Source of the DNA: JARRKC01 sp037388505
GTDB taxonomy: Bacteria > Acidobacteriota > UBA6911 > RPQK01 > JAPXNP01
NCBI GenBank assembly: GCA_037388505.1
Contig: JARRKC010000015.1
Span: 1 to 64,000, forward strand
Direction of reading: 5' to 3'
DNA: 64,000 nt
Of this stretch, positions 42,201 through 49,432 are shown piece by piece. The position numbers and the translations under genes were made by a program. The notes beneath the pieces were generated by a model, which searched no databases, had not been told where the DNA came from, and was given only the letters and a program-made list of their open reading frames with translations. Each line of letters starts with the position of its first letter. Position 1 is the stretch's first letter.

Positions 42201-43591
42201 CAGAAACAGATCGAATGCTGGGACTGTGGGAGGACATCGCGGAATGGGACCGGCTCTTCCAGCGGCATCGCGAAGGCCGGCCGGTACGTGACCGGGAGAT
42301 GCGTATCCGAACCAAGTCCGGAGAATCTCGCACGGTCCTGCTCTCCGTCGAGGATGTCGAGATCGGCAACGAACCCTGTTTGCTCCTGATCGCACACGAT
42401 GTCACGGCTCGCCTCAATCTCGAAGCACAGCTTCGACAGGCTCAGAAGATGGAGTCGGTCGGGCGCCTGGCCGCCGGCGTTGCCCACGACTTCAACAACA
42501 TACTGACGGTGATTCAGGGACACTCGGAACTCCTTCTGGCCGACCCCCGGCTCGACTCGGAGTATTCCGAGGCCCTCCGACAGGTTGCCGAAGCCGCAGA
42601 GCGTGGTGCGGAATTCACTCGCCAACTCCTGACTTTCAGTCGCAAGCAGGTCCTGCAGCGTCGGCCATTGGACATCGGGGACGTCATTCATGGCATGACG
42701 CCGTTGTTGAAGCGACTCGTCGGAGAGAGCGTCGAACTGCGAATGGACTTCGCCCCGGTCAGACCCGTGGAGGCTGATCCGGGCATGATCGAACAACTTC
42801 TCATGAATCTGGCCGTCAACGCTCGGGATGCCTTGGAGTCCGGTGGGACGATCACGATCTCGCTGGGGTCGGTCAAGATTTCGCCTGCGGAAGCGGCCCG
42901 ACGAAGTGAAGCTTCCGTCGGAACGTTCACGTGTCTTCGTGTGAGTGACAACGGTGTCGGGATGGATAGCGAAGTCCTGGAGCACATCTTCGATCCGTTC
43001 TTCACGACCAAAGAGGTGGGGAAGGGTACCGGTCTGGGACTGTCGATGGTCTATGCGATCGTCAAACAGCATGCCGGCTGGGTCGACGTGACGAGTCGCC
43101 CCGGCGGCGGAACCACGTTCGCTGTTTTCCTGCCGACGTGTGCGGAGGGCGCGGTCGCCGTCGATTCGTTCCCGTGTGCTGGATCCGAGGGAAACGGAAC
43201 GGAGACTGTCCTCGTCGTCGAAGATGAGAGTTCCGTCCGGGGACTGGTCGGCGGACTCCTGCGCGACAAGGGGTACCGGATACTGGAGGCCGAAAACGGC
43301 GTCAGGGCCCTCGAGATTTGGGCGACGCGGGGAGACACGGTGGATCTCCTGCTCTCCGATATGGTCATGCCGGGGGGCATTTCCGGTCTGGACCTGGCTC
43401 GGCAGTTCAAACAGGAGAGGCCGGAGCTCAAGGTACTGCTGACCAGCGGCTATAGTGACGAGTCTTTGGGGCTCGATTTCTCCGCCATGGACGGCATCGA
43501 CTTCATGTCGAAGCCCTACCATCCCGATGAACTGGCTCGAAGGGTAAGAAGCTGTCTCGACGCCGGCCGGCTCTCGCCAGAAGCAAACTGA
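39269..43591 (+). CDS. Giant hybrid sensor histidine kinase with duplicated N-terminal beta domain
   Basis: A ~1440-aa membrane sensor. After a signal peptide (VLHILVTAWLSVCGVLVPAIG) come two similar ~190-residue periplasmic units, each starting with a conserved IxxLSQxEAxRGxPxxVRAVVT segment and continuing with LLFVQD, then a third, partial unit. Next are a membrane helix (~767-788), two PAS domains (~810-930, ~935-1050), HisKA with GVAHDFNN (phospho-His ~1075), HATPase (NLAVNARDAL, SDNGVGM, GKGTGLGLSMV) and a C-terminal receiver domain (SDMVMPGG, SKPYHP). The start at 39269 gives the signal peptide; 39239 is an alternative. No DNA-binding output is fused or adjacent, so its partner regulator lies elsewhere. 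Confidence 0.88.
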   Translation: MKKAGSVSVRKVLHILVTAWLSVCGVLVPAIGRSSSPAASEAPPVLASIGEIRALSQEEASRGLPLTVRAVVTFAGANGDLLFVQDGAAGIFIGAPHATNLRFGQLVEITGITGAGDFRPVIDQAQFKVIGSAGPPPAKRVTLAQLRTLKEDCRFVQVEGTVRGARLQDHLLLLWIGANGVTVGAAVELADESSLELSDFLDADVTVTGVCQTTGLRNGGRGVIIRVPQPQYLLRNRAPDPPEAVPLWTAKGLSELSVAQTPVHRVRIQGKVVSWGAGRPLLVQDDTGSVEVLTPHPPTAGPGESIEVVGFLRFGRDPERGVVLREGQILAAPQSKTGSGHSEVSKSSGMDSEVTAAPKPMPVLTAVADIHRLSQGEAARGYPVRVRAVVTYFDPDWQLLFVQDSSGGVFVEHHHETWAFEVGQKIEIEGVSGRGGFAPTIVPSRIRTIGHTRMPPARPSTFEDLLNGQEDSLLVEVRGMVRSVALDGSRMRLDLATGRGRFRAIVPNMTNVTPPMLEDGVVRVQGVCGTIMNSNGQLTGIRIFVPHLEAITVEEPGAIDPLDLPPTKVADILRFTPFTGAGHRIRVEGTVTLQNVKGEFLYVSDGDSAVRVETRRCPVLKPGDQIRVIGFPVVGAPNPHLEDSIVNKLDAGPTPTPHSIDVRRIIAGEGDGQLVSLKARLLATARVEDEQILTLQADDTVFNARMPLEPGTPDIDLPLNSLLTASGVTTILVDEEQRPRSFRLLLRSPQDVVLISAPPWLQVRHLLMFVVGLGVLIVLALIWVGVLRKRVREQTALIRQRLEREAALEERYRQLFGNANDLIQSVGADGRFRYVNPAWMRLLGFNESDLAEITHLDIIHPSSRRNYLEVFEGVLHGGSTGQFETVFVARDGREIIVEGSCAQESVHGQPAAVQGIFRDVTERKRAETELLLSEERFSKAFQNAPMAIGIMTRGDHCLLDVNEGFLKLWGYARYEIIAETDRMLGLWEDIAEWDRLFQRHREGRPVRDREMRIRTKSGESRTVLLSVEDVEIGNEPCLLLIAHDVTARLNLEAQLRQAQKMESVGRLAAGVAHDFNNILTVIQGHSELLLADPRLDSEYSEALRQVAEAAERGAEFTRQLLTFSRKQVLQRRPLDIGDVIHGMTPLLKRLVGESVELRMDFAPVRPVEADPGMIEQLLMNLAVNARDALESGGTITISLGSVKISPAEAARRSEASVGTFTCLRVSDNGVGMDSEVLEHIFDPFFTTKEVGKGTGLGLSMVYAIVKQHAGWVDVTSRPGGGTTFAVFLPTCAEGAVAVDSFPCAGSEGNGTETVLVVEDESSVRGLVGGLLRDKGYRILEAENGVRALEIWATRGDTVDLLLSDMVMPGGISGLDLARQFKQERPELKVLLTSGYSDESLGLDFSAMDGIDFMSKPYHPDELARRVRSCLDAGRLSPEAN

Positions 43592-43656
43592 TCCGAGGCC
43601 TGCGGCTTCCGATCTGCGATGGAGGCGGGGAGTTGCGGCCGCGGAGCGGGACATCA

Positions 43657-43678
43657 AACAAGCTAAGGATGCTTATCC
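43657..43678. repeat. Single hairpin of the dispersed repeat family
   Basis: ACAAGC (43658-43663) and GCTTAT (43671-43676) pair around TAAGGAT, followed by CCTGCCCACG. Related to the hairpins at 6563-6584, 7283-7304 and 26820-26839. It lies 20 bp beyond the stop of the sulfotransferase-like gene. Confidence 0.65.
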
Positions 43679-43697
43679 TGCCCACGCCTTCGAAATC

Positions 43698-44447
43698 TCA
43701 AATCTCGCGGGACTTGATTGCGCGGTCGTAGAGCCGATCATAGAGTGGTTGGCACTCCTCGAGCAGCGGCCGGAGTCCTTCCGGGGCGGGCTCCCGTTTG
43801 GGTCGATAGGGTCGGAAGCCTGAGGAGCGATGGACCTGCTCGTACCAGTACTCCGCCCAGACCCCGTCTTCGGGCCGCGGGCCGGGGCTCCACGACAGCA
43901 TCCGCTCGTCGAAAGAGATCCCGAGACGGCGGCATAACTCGGTCAGAACACCTCGCGAATCGAGGAGGAGTTCGCGGGCATCGAGCACGACGGGATTGCG
44001 ACCCACATCGTCCAGATACCCGAGCAGGCGCACCTGGGTGAGATAGCCGGTGTCCTTCAGCGTGGGCTTCTCAACGGTCCTGGCGTAGGACGTAAGCATC
44101 TCGGACGGTTCTCTGGTCAGAATGACGTTTTCGAGCCGAGTCAGGAATGCCCAATCCAGGTCAACGAGATGGTGAGCCATGCTCTTGAAAAAGACGACCG
44201 GCCAGTCGTAGTCCCCGAGTAGAACCTCTCGAACGACTCTCTCCCCGTCCGAATCCATCGCAGAGATCACCCGGTCCGCCCCGGGGTGATATTGCCGGGC
44301 GTCGCTATGAGCCAGGTAGTACGCATAGAGGGGCTCGTCGAACACGCGCGTGTCGGGGCGTTGGGCGAAGGAGTACATCAACGCCGTGGAGACGTTGCGC
44401 GGGCCCGACCAGAGGCAGATGCGCACGGCCGGCCCGCCTTGCCTCAT
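43698..44447 (-). CDS. Sulfotransferase-like P-loop protein coupled to an aminotransferase
   Basis: A 249-aa protein with a PAPS-sulfotransferase fold. The P-loop SGPRNVSTALMYSFAQ and VFDEPLYAYYLA at the start, then FFKSMAHHLVDLDW and ILTREPSEMLTSYART, resemble sulfotransferase 5' and 3' motifs, but no named family is certain. ATG at 44445-44447; the four-base ATGA overlap with the aminotransferase gene shows translational coupling. I recall eukaryotic proteins in which a class IV aminotransferase and such a domain are fused, which supports a shared pathway. Confidence 0.78.
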   Translation of the reverse strand: MRQGGPAVRICLWSGPRNVSTALMYSFAQRPDTRVFDEPLYAYYLAHSDARQYHPGADRVISAMDSDGERVVREVLLGDYDWPVVFFKSMAHHLVDLDWAFLTRLENVILTREPSEMLTSYARTVEKPTLKDTGYLTQVRLLGYLDDVGRNPVVLDARELLLDSRGVLTELCRRLGISFDERMLSWSPGPRPEDGVWAEYWYEQVHRSSGFRPYRPKREPAPEGLRPLLEECQPLYDRLYDRAIKSREI

Positions 44448-45421
44448 TCGGATCTCTCCACGAATTCGGAACGGTGCAGTTCGACCTGGGCCGCAATCGC
44501 TCTTGCGTAGAGTCCGCGAAGCTCGACAGTGCGCGGACCCGCCACTCCCGAGCCGATCTGCCTGCCGTCGACCGCGACCACCGGAGTCAGACCCCCGAAC
44601 GTTCCGGTGACGAAGGCCTCGCTGGCGCCGTAGACGTTGGTCAGAGTGAAATCTCGCTCCCGGACGGAGATGTCGTGCTGCCGGCAGAGTTCGATGACGA
44701 TTCCGCGAGTGACGCCGTTGAGGCAGTATCGGCCCGTCGAAGTCCAGACCTCGTTGCCCCGAACGATGAAGAAATTCGTTGCATTGCACGTGGCGACGAA
44801 CCCATGGATGTCGAGCATGAGGGCCTCGTCCGCCCCGGCCGCGAGCGCCTGGTTCAGAGCGATGACCTCGTGGATTTTGCTGTGACAGTTCAACTGAGGG
44901 TCCAGGTAGTCGGGCGATCCCCTGCGTGTCGCCGCGGTAAAGAGCCGGATTCCGCGCCTCGCCGTCTCGGGATTGGCTTCTTTGTATTCTGCAATGACCA
45001 CGATCGTGGGTCCGGAGATCGTCAGCCGCGGATCCTGGCTGGGGGTCTTCTTGATGCCTCGTGTCACCATCAACCGTACATGCACGCCGGTCCTCATGCC
45101 GTTGGCACGGATCGTCTTCATCAGGATCCGGACCAGATCTTCGCGCGTCATTCCCAGATTCAGACCGATGGTCGCGGCGCCCTGGAAAAGACGGTTCAGA
45201 TGACGGTCGAGAAAGAGAAAGGTTCCTTCGTGATAGCGGATGCCTTCCCAAACACCGTCTCCAACCAGGAAACCGCTGTCAAAGACCGAGACGCTGGCCT
45301 GCGAACGCGGCACCAGAGCGCCATCGATGTAAATCACCACGTGTTCGTTGCGTGCGTCGGCCAGAGCGTCGTGGGTACTGCGCTCGGTCTCCGGGGAGAC
45401 GAATGGCTGGTCTGATCGCAT
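44444..45421 (-). CDS. Class IV aminotransferase (branched-chain or D-amino-acid type)
   Basis: A 325-aa PLP aminotransferase of fold type IV. The PLP lysine lies in LNCHSKIHEVIALNQALAAGADEALMLD (Lys in SKIHEV), followed by VATCNATNFFIV and GVTRGIVIEL; VSVFDSGFLVGDGVWEG forms the N-terminal part. These could make it an IlvE-like branched-chain aminotransferase (which would use ilvC products) or a D-amino-acid or dehydrochorismate-lyase relative. The start at the ATG of 45419-45421 has GGAGA just upstream. It is 39 bp after a glycerate 2-kinase gene and overlaps the next gene by four bases. Confidence 0.85.
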   Translation of the reverse strand: MRSDQPFVSPETERSTHDALADARNEHVVIYIDGALVPRSQASVSVFDSGFLVGDGVWEGIRYHEGTFLFLDRHLNRLFQGAATIGLNLGMTREDLVRILMKTIRANGMRTGVHVRLMVTRGIKKTPSQDPRLTISGPTIVVIAEYKEANPETARRGIRLFTAATRRGSPDYLDPQLNCHSKIHEVIALNQALAAGADEALMLDIHGFVATCNATNFFIVRGNEVWTSTGRYCLNGVTRGIVIELCRQHDISVRERDFTLTNVYGASEAFVTGTFGGLTPVVAVDGRQIGSGVAGPRTVELRGLYARAIAAQVELHRSEFVERSE

Positions 45422-45460
45422 AGGGTCTCCGCTCACAGAATAGTCGTACCGGTGGGTCTG

Positions 45461-46804
45461 TCAAGCGCCGACAAGGAACAGACGAAGGTCCATGACATTC
45501 GTCCGCGTCGGGCCCGTCTTCAGCAGGTCGCCCAGAGCTTCGAAGAAGTGGTAGGAGTCGTTTTCGCGCAGATACTCCACCGGGTCGAGCCCCAGGGCCG
45601 CGGCCCGTTTGATTGTCTGTCCGTCCGCCAGCGCACCGGCCGCGTCGGTCGGCCCATCAGTACCATCCGTCCCTGCACTCAGGAGGACGATCGCCGGCCA
45701 GCCCTGGAGTTCGACGGCTGCTTCCAGAACGAACTCCTGGTTCCGTCCGCCCAGTCCCGATCCCCGGATCGTCACCGTCGTCTCGCCGCCGGAGATCACG
45801 CATACCGGTGGAGCAACAGGCTGTTGGCTCTTGCGGATCTCCTTGGCAATGGCGGCATGCACCTTGGCGACTTCGCGGGCCTCTCCCTCGATCATCGTCG
45901 ACAAGACCAGGGTTTGATAACCCAGTTGCTGCGCTCTCTCGCGGGCCGTGGTGACGGCAAGAAGATTGTTCCCGATGATGGCGTTCCAGGTTCGGTCGAA
46001 GACGGGGTCACCTTCCTTGGGCGTCTCTTCGATATCACCGTGAAGACCCATCTCCAGCCGCTGTCGGACAGTCCGGGGCAGTTCACTCTCGATGCCGTAC
46101 TTTTCAATGATCCGCCAACAATCCCGAAAGGTGCTCCCGTCCGGCACGGTCGGGCCCGACGCAATGCTGTCCAGGTCGTCGCCGACGACATCCGACAGGA
46201 TCAGCGAAACGAGCGTGGCGGGAGAGGCCCATCGTGCCAGGTTCCCCCCCTTGACCCGCGAGATATGTTTTCGGATCGCGTTGATTTCATGGATGGTGGC
46301 GCCGCAGCGCAGGAGGATCTGTGTCGTCTCCTGCTTTTCATCGAACCGAACCCCTTCGGCCGGGCAGGGAAGCAGAGCCGAGCCACCCCCGGAAAGCAGA
46401 CAGAGCACCAGGTCCCGCTCCGAGGTCTGCGCGAGCAGATCCAGGATTCTCCGGGTACCCTCCAGGCCCGCCGCATCCGGTATGGGGTGACCGGCCTCGA
46501 CGATCTCGATGGATTCGACGGGGGCGCCGTGACCGACTTTTACGTTGATGCAGCCCCCGGTGATGCGATCTCCGAGCAGGTTCTCGACCGCCAGCGCCAT
46601 GGAGCCGGAAGCCTTTCCGGCCCCGATTACGAAGATTCGCTCGAACGCATCCAGATCGAAGGAGCGGTCTTGTACGACCAGATGACTATTCTGGAGGTGA
46701 AGTTGGGATTCGATGACTCTGATCGGGTCGACGGCGCGCAGGGCAGCCTGGAAGATGCCAACGGCGTCCTCGCGCAGTCTATCGAGATTCTCCTGATTTG
46801 GCAT
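45461..46804 (-). CDS. D-glycerate 2-kinase, MOFRL/GckA family
   Basis: A 447-aa kinase that converts D-glycerate to 2-phosphoglycerate in serine, glycine or tartrate breakdown. Family motifs: FVIGAGKASGSMA, LSGGGSALLPCPAEG, NAIRKHIS, SGGETTVTIRGSGLGGRNQE, TDGTDGPTDAAGA. The ATG at 46802-46804 (MPNQENLDRL) is preferred to a GTG five codons upstream. It is first in an operon with the class IV aminotransferase and the sulfotransferase-like gene, which may point to a serine- or hydroxypyruvate-linked pathway. Confidence 0.9.
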   Translation of the reverse strand: MPNQENLDRLREDAVGIFQAALRAVDPIRVIESQLHLQNSHLVVQDRSFDLDAFERIFVIGAGKASGSMALAVENLLGDRITGGCINVKVGHGAPVESIEIVEAGHPIPDAAGLEGTRRILDLLAQTSERDLVLCLLSGGGSALLPCPAEGVRFDEKQETTQILLRCGATIHEINAIRKHISRVKGGNLARWASPATLVSLILSDVVGDDLDSIASGPTVPDGSTFRDCWRIIEKYGIESELPRTVRQRLEMGLHGDIEETPKEGDPVFDRTWNAIIGNNLLAVTTARERAQQLGYQTLVLSTMIEGEAREVAKVHAAIAKEIRKSQQPVAPPVCVISGGETTVTIRGSGLGGRNQEFVLEAAVELQGWPAIVLLSAGTDGTDGPTDAAGALADGQTIKRAAALGLDPVEYLRENDSYHFFEALGDLLKTGPTRTNVMDLRLFLVGA

Positions 46805-46817
46805 GGTCGTGTAGCTC

Positions 46818-46945
46818 ACTGCCCGTCGTGGTTCGCCACCGGCGTCGTGCCTTCGTAGTGCATCCCCGTCAAGGGTCAGGTCGTCTTCACCACAACGACA
46901 CTGCGCCTTCCACGCGGTGTGCCGTCGTGTCGTCGTGGTCCACCG
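46818..46945. repeat. Diverged copies of the 26-bp minisatellite unit
   Basis: CGTGCCTTCGTAGTGCATCC (46847-46866) and GTGCCGTCGTGTCGTCGTGG (46919-46938) are minus-strand forms, and CTTCACCACAACGACACTGC (46885-46905 region) a plus-strand form, of the unit in the array at 48368-48598. They lie upstream of the glycerate kinase gene. Confidence 0.5.
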
Positions 46946-47003
46946 CCACCGTCAAGCTGGCATGGTGCAGTGGCTGAGAGGCCAAGGAGTCCGTCCTACT
47001 CTC

Positions 47004-47345
47004 CTACTCCTTGAAGACCTCTTCGATGACATCCAGGGCGAAGCGGGCCGAAACCGTCGCCGGGCCGCCACCCATTTCGATCCCCACATCGATCGCCTCC
47101 AGGACCTCGGCTTTGCTCGCACCGGATCGGGCCGCCTGTTCGATATGCCACTGCATACAGGATTCGCAGTCGATCACCAGCGAGATTCCAACTGCGATCA
47201 ACTCCTTGTATCTCTTCTCGAGCGCTCCGTCACTGTAGGCCGCCTTCTCCATTTCCAGAAAGGCCTCGTAGACCGGGGATTCCAAGTTGAGAAGTCGGGT
47301 GTGGGCTTCTTTTCTCTTTCGCGCGATCTCTTTGAGCTTTTCCAT
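47004..47345 (-). CDS. AhpD/carboxymuconolactone decarboxylase-like protein
   Basis: A 113-aa all-helical protein with the redox motif of the AhpD group: CESCMQWHIEQAARSGASKAEVLEAI, with CxxC plus a following His, and KELIAVGISLVI before it. Such proteins reduce peroxidases or decarboxylate lactone rings; the CxxCxxxH pattern favours a thiol peroxidase or disulfide role. The start ATG at 47343-47345 has AAGGAG eight bases upstream. Its TAG stop adjoins TAGGAC repeat-like sequence (46990-47006). Confidence 0.88.
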   Translation of the reverse strand: MEKLKEIARKRKEAHTRLLNLESPVYEAFLEMEKAAYSDGALEKRYKELIAVGISLVIDCESCMQWHIEQAARSGASKAEVLEAIDVGIEMGGGPATVSARFALDVIEEVFKE

Positions 47346-47424
47346 CGAGGCACTCCTTCTCCGAATTGATGGAAACAAATCTGCAAGCTTCAGATCCGGA
47401 GTATACGGTCCGCCCCGGACATGT

Positions 47425-48288
47425 CTATGTGCCGAGGTACTGCTTGAAGAAGGCAACGGTCCTCGTCCAGGCGTCCTTCGCGGCCGCCGGCTGGTAGCGG
47501 TTGCCCGACGGATTGGCAAAGGCGTGCGATGCTCCAGGATAGACATGGATGTCGACGGTCTTCCCGAGAGCCTTCAGTTCGCTTTCCATCTCGCGAACCT
47601 GTTCGACCGGGATGCCCGTATCCTCGGCTCCGTAGAGGCCCAAGATCGGCGTTTGTATCTTCTCGAGCTGATCGGAATCGGTGACCGGACGACCGTAGTA
47701 CACGACGGTCGCGTCAATTTTGTCACCCAGCAGGATGGCCGTGTTCAGGGACCAGCCACCGCCGAAGCACCAACCGATCGTCCCGACTTTCTTGATCCCC
47801 TGCTTTTCGATCAGGAACTGATAGGCCTGACGAAGGTTCGAATCGGCGGCCGAAGGGTCCTGCATGGCGGCCTGCATCAGCTGCTGGGCCTGCTGTGGGT
47901 CGTCGGCTGATCTTCCGCCGTAGAGGTCCACGGCCAGTGCGACGTAACCCTGCCCGGCCAGCTTGTCGGTCATGGTTCGGATGTTGTCGTTCAAACCCCA
48001 CCATTCGTGGATCACGATGATCCCGGAGGTCGTCTCGCCCTGCTTCGGCCGAGCCAGGTAGCCCTCGACGGACTTGCCCTCGACCGTCGCATAGGTCACC
48101 TGTTCATTCGTGACGTCGACGCCGGAAGTCTCCATCGAGGCGGCGCCCGGCACCGGGGCGTCCTGCGCGTGCTCGCGAGCCATCCGCTCGGTGTATTCCT
48201 GGTCGGACATTTGGTTCCGACCGCATCCGCTGCAGAGCAGAACGGTTCCCAACAGAGTCATTACAGTGAACTTCAAAGCCAGGTCCAT
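47425..48288 (-). CDS. Dienelactone hydrolase family lipoprotein
   Basis: A 287-aa alpha/beta hydrolase with a lipoprotein leader (TVLLCSGCGRN), so a lipid-anchored periplasmic enzyme. The catalytic triad is visible: Cys in GWCFGGGW, Asp in GAEDTGIP, His in SHAFANP; HEWWGLNDNIR carries the DLH oxyanion region. Related enzymes open lactone rings or hydrolyse esters. ATG at 48286-48288 with AAGGAGG eight bases upstream. The gene lies 80 bp after the AhpD-like gene's start region, and its own 5' side carries the 26-bp minisatellite. Confidence 0.88.
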   Translation of the reverse strand: MDLALKFTVMTLLGTVLLCSGCGRNQMSDQEYTERMAREHAQDAPVPGAASMETSGVDVTNEQVTYATVEGKSVEGYLARPKQGETTSGIIVIHEWWGLNDNIRTMTDKLAGQGYVALAVDLYGGRSADDPQQAQQLMQAAMQDPSAADSNLRQAYQFLIEKQGIKKVGTIGWCFGGGWSLNTAILLGDKIDATVVYYGRPVTDSDQLEKIQTPILGLYGAEDTGIPVEQVREMESELKALGKTVDIHVYPGASHAFANPSGNRYQPAAAKDAWTRTVAFFKQYLGT

Positions 48289-48367
48289 GCTGTAGCCTCC
48301 TTGCCCGTAAGTGGTGCTGAGAAGAAGGGGTAACGTTGATTGCGATTATAGCGCTCGGACCACGATG

Positions 48368-48598
48368 CCGGATTCACCACGACGGCACGGCGCTGGGATT
48401 CACCACGACGGCACGGCGCTGGGACGCACCACGACGGCACGGCGCTGGGATTCACCACGACGGCACGACGCTGGGACTCACCACGACGGCACGGCGCCGG
48501 GACTCACCACGACGGCACGGCGCTGGGACTCACCACGACGGCACGGCGCTGGGATTCACCACGACGGCACGGCGCTGGGATTCACCACGACGGCACGC
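48368..48598. repeat. 26-bp minisatellite, nine copies
   Basis: The word CACCACGACGGCAC starts at 48375, 48401, 48427, 48453, 48479, 48505, 48531, 48557 and 48583, an exact 26-bp period with a few single-base changes (GGATTC, GGACTC, GGACGC). Since 26 is not a multiple of three, all plus-strand frames stay open and give a 26-residue period, but none is preceded by a ribosome-binding site. The array lies between two minus-strand genes and gives the upstream one its stop codon. Confidence 0.95.
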
Positions 48599-48939
48599 CC
48601 GATGACGAAGTATGTCGGCTGCAGCCAGGAGCCCAGACCGATCCAGTAGACCTGCAGGATGATCCACAGTGTCAGGAAGATACCCAGAGCCAGTCCCACT
48701 TCTCCTGCGCGCCGCCACCCCCGAAGCGATGCGACGGATCCGGCGAGACTCCCAAAGCCGTTGACAATCATCAGAATGAGCCCGGGTATGAGGAAATTCG
48801 AAAAAGGCGTCCCCTCGAGCCATTCAAGTCGGAAACGAAGGCTGGCCCCGGAAGGATCCATGACGAGCCCCAAACCCGCCGGCACCGCACCAATTCCGAC
48901 CAGAAGTTGCAGAATGCCCAGCCACTTTCTTGCCCGCAT
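48556..48939 (-). CDS. Small membrane protein whose 3' end runs into the minisatellite
   Basis: A 127-aa protein with three or four membrane helices (LGILQLLVGIGAVPAGLGLV, FLIPGLILMIVNGFGSLAG, LGIFLTLWIILQVYWIGLG). I do not recognise a named family. The last ~14 residues (GRAVVVNPSAVPSW) and the TGA at 48556-48558 are encoded by the outermost copies of the 26-bp minisatellite, so the original C-terminus has been replaced or extended. ATG at 48937-48939. Confidence 0.65.
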   Translation of the reverse strand: MRARKWLGILQLLVGIGAVPAGLGLVMDPSGASLRFRLEWLEGTPFSNFLIPGLILMIVNGFGSLAGSVASLRGWRRAGEVGLALGIFLTLWIILQVYWIGLGSWLQPTYFVIGRAVVVNPSAVPSW

Positions 48940-49148
48940 GGCAACGAGGTTATTCCGTGCGGGTACGCAACGGCAAGTAGGAAAGCGCGAAAACGACCGA
49001 AGAGTCACCCGGATCTCCAGAGAAAGGAAAGATCGCGAGTTGCCATTCTTCCTCGTCCGTAGCGACGTGCTCACGCAGAGAGAGAGGATCCCTTGTTTTC
49101 GCGGATTGGCCGAGGTGTGACACCGTTGTGACCGGGATCCGCCGCACA

Positions 49149-49177
49149 TTGCTGTGACGTCAAATGTCGTTTATAGT
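49149..49177 (+). promoter_or_regulatory. Possible promoter of the YVDPGTGS operon
   Basis: TTGCTG (49149-49154) and TATAGT (49172-49177) are separated by 17 bp, ending 9 bp before the ATG at 49187. The -10 is five of six; the -35 is weak. The short distance would make a leader of only a few bases. Confidence 0.4.
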
Positions 49178-49186
49178 GTGGCCTAC

Positions 49187-49432
49187 ATGCGCGGTTTTGG
49201 AAGAGCGTTCACGTTTGTTCTCGCTTTCTTGGCGGCCTTTCTTTTGATGAGCCGAAACGCCAGTGCCTATGTCGACCCCGGCACCGGAAGCTATGTGCTT
49301 CAGATGATCGTGGCCGGTATCGCCGCGGCCGGGTTTACCCTGCGCCTGTTCTGGGGGCGCCTGAAGTTGTTGTTCAAGAAGTCTGCGAGTAAAGCCTCCG
49401 GTGAGAGTGAGTCCCCTGGAGAAATCGACTGA
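49187..49432 (+). CDS. Small membrane protein with YVDPGTGS motif
   Basis: An 81-aa protein: signal or anchor helix (AFTFVLAFLAAFLLMSRNASA), then the conserved AYVDPGTGSYVLQMIVAGIAAAGF segment (motif YVDPGTGS plus a second helix), then a basic RLFWGRLKLLFKKS stretch. I recall this motif from small unknown proteins beside methyltransferase and sulfatase-fold genes, which is exactly the context here. The start at 49187 is the ATG consistent with the leader; the next gene starts within its 3' end. Confidence 0.75.
   Translation: MRGFGRAFTFVLAFLAAFLLMSRNASAYVDPGTGSYVLQMIVAGIAAAGFTLRLFWGRLKLLFKKSASKASGESESPGEID

Noticed and set aside
41903..43657. 584-residue open frame on the minus strand across the histidine kinase
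   Set aside because: Antisense to clear PAS, HisKA, HATPase and receiver motifs; long antisense frames are expected at this GC content.
44448..45251. Upstream extension of the sulfotransferase-like gene to a 517-residue frame
   Set aside because: The extra part is out-of-frame antitermination over the aminotransferase gene; the ATG at 44447 gives the family N-terminus and an ATGA overlap.
48368..48598. Possible CRISPR array
   Set aside because: The units are head-to-tail with no unique spacers and no cas genes are present.
48311..48649. Plus-strand frames reading through the minisatellite as His/Arg-rich repeat proteins
   Set aside because: All frames are open only because the 26-bp unit lacks stops; there is no start context, and the flanks are not coding in that direction.
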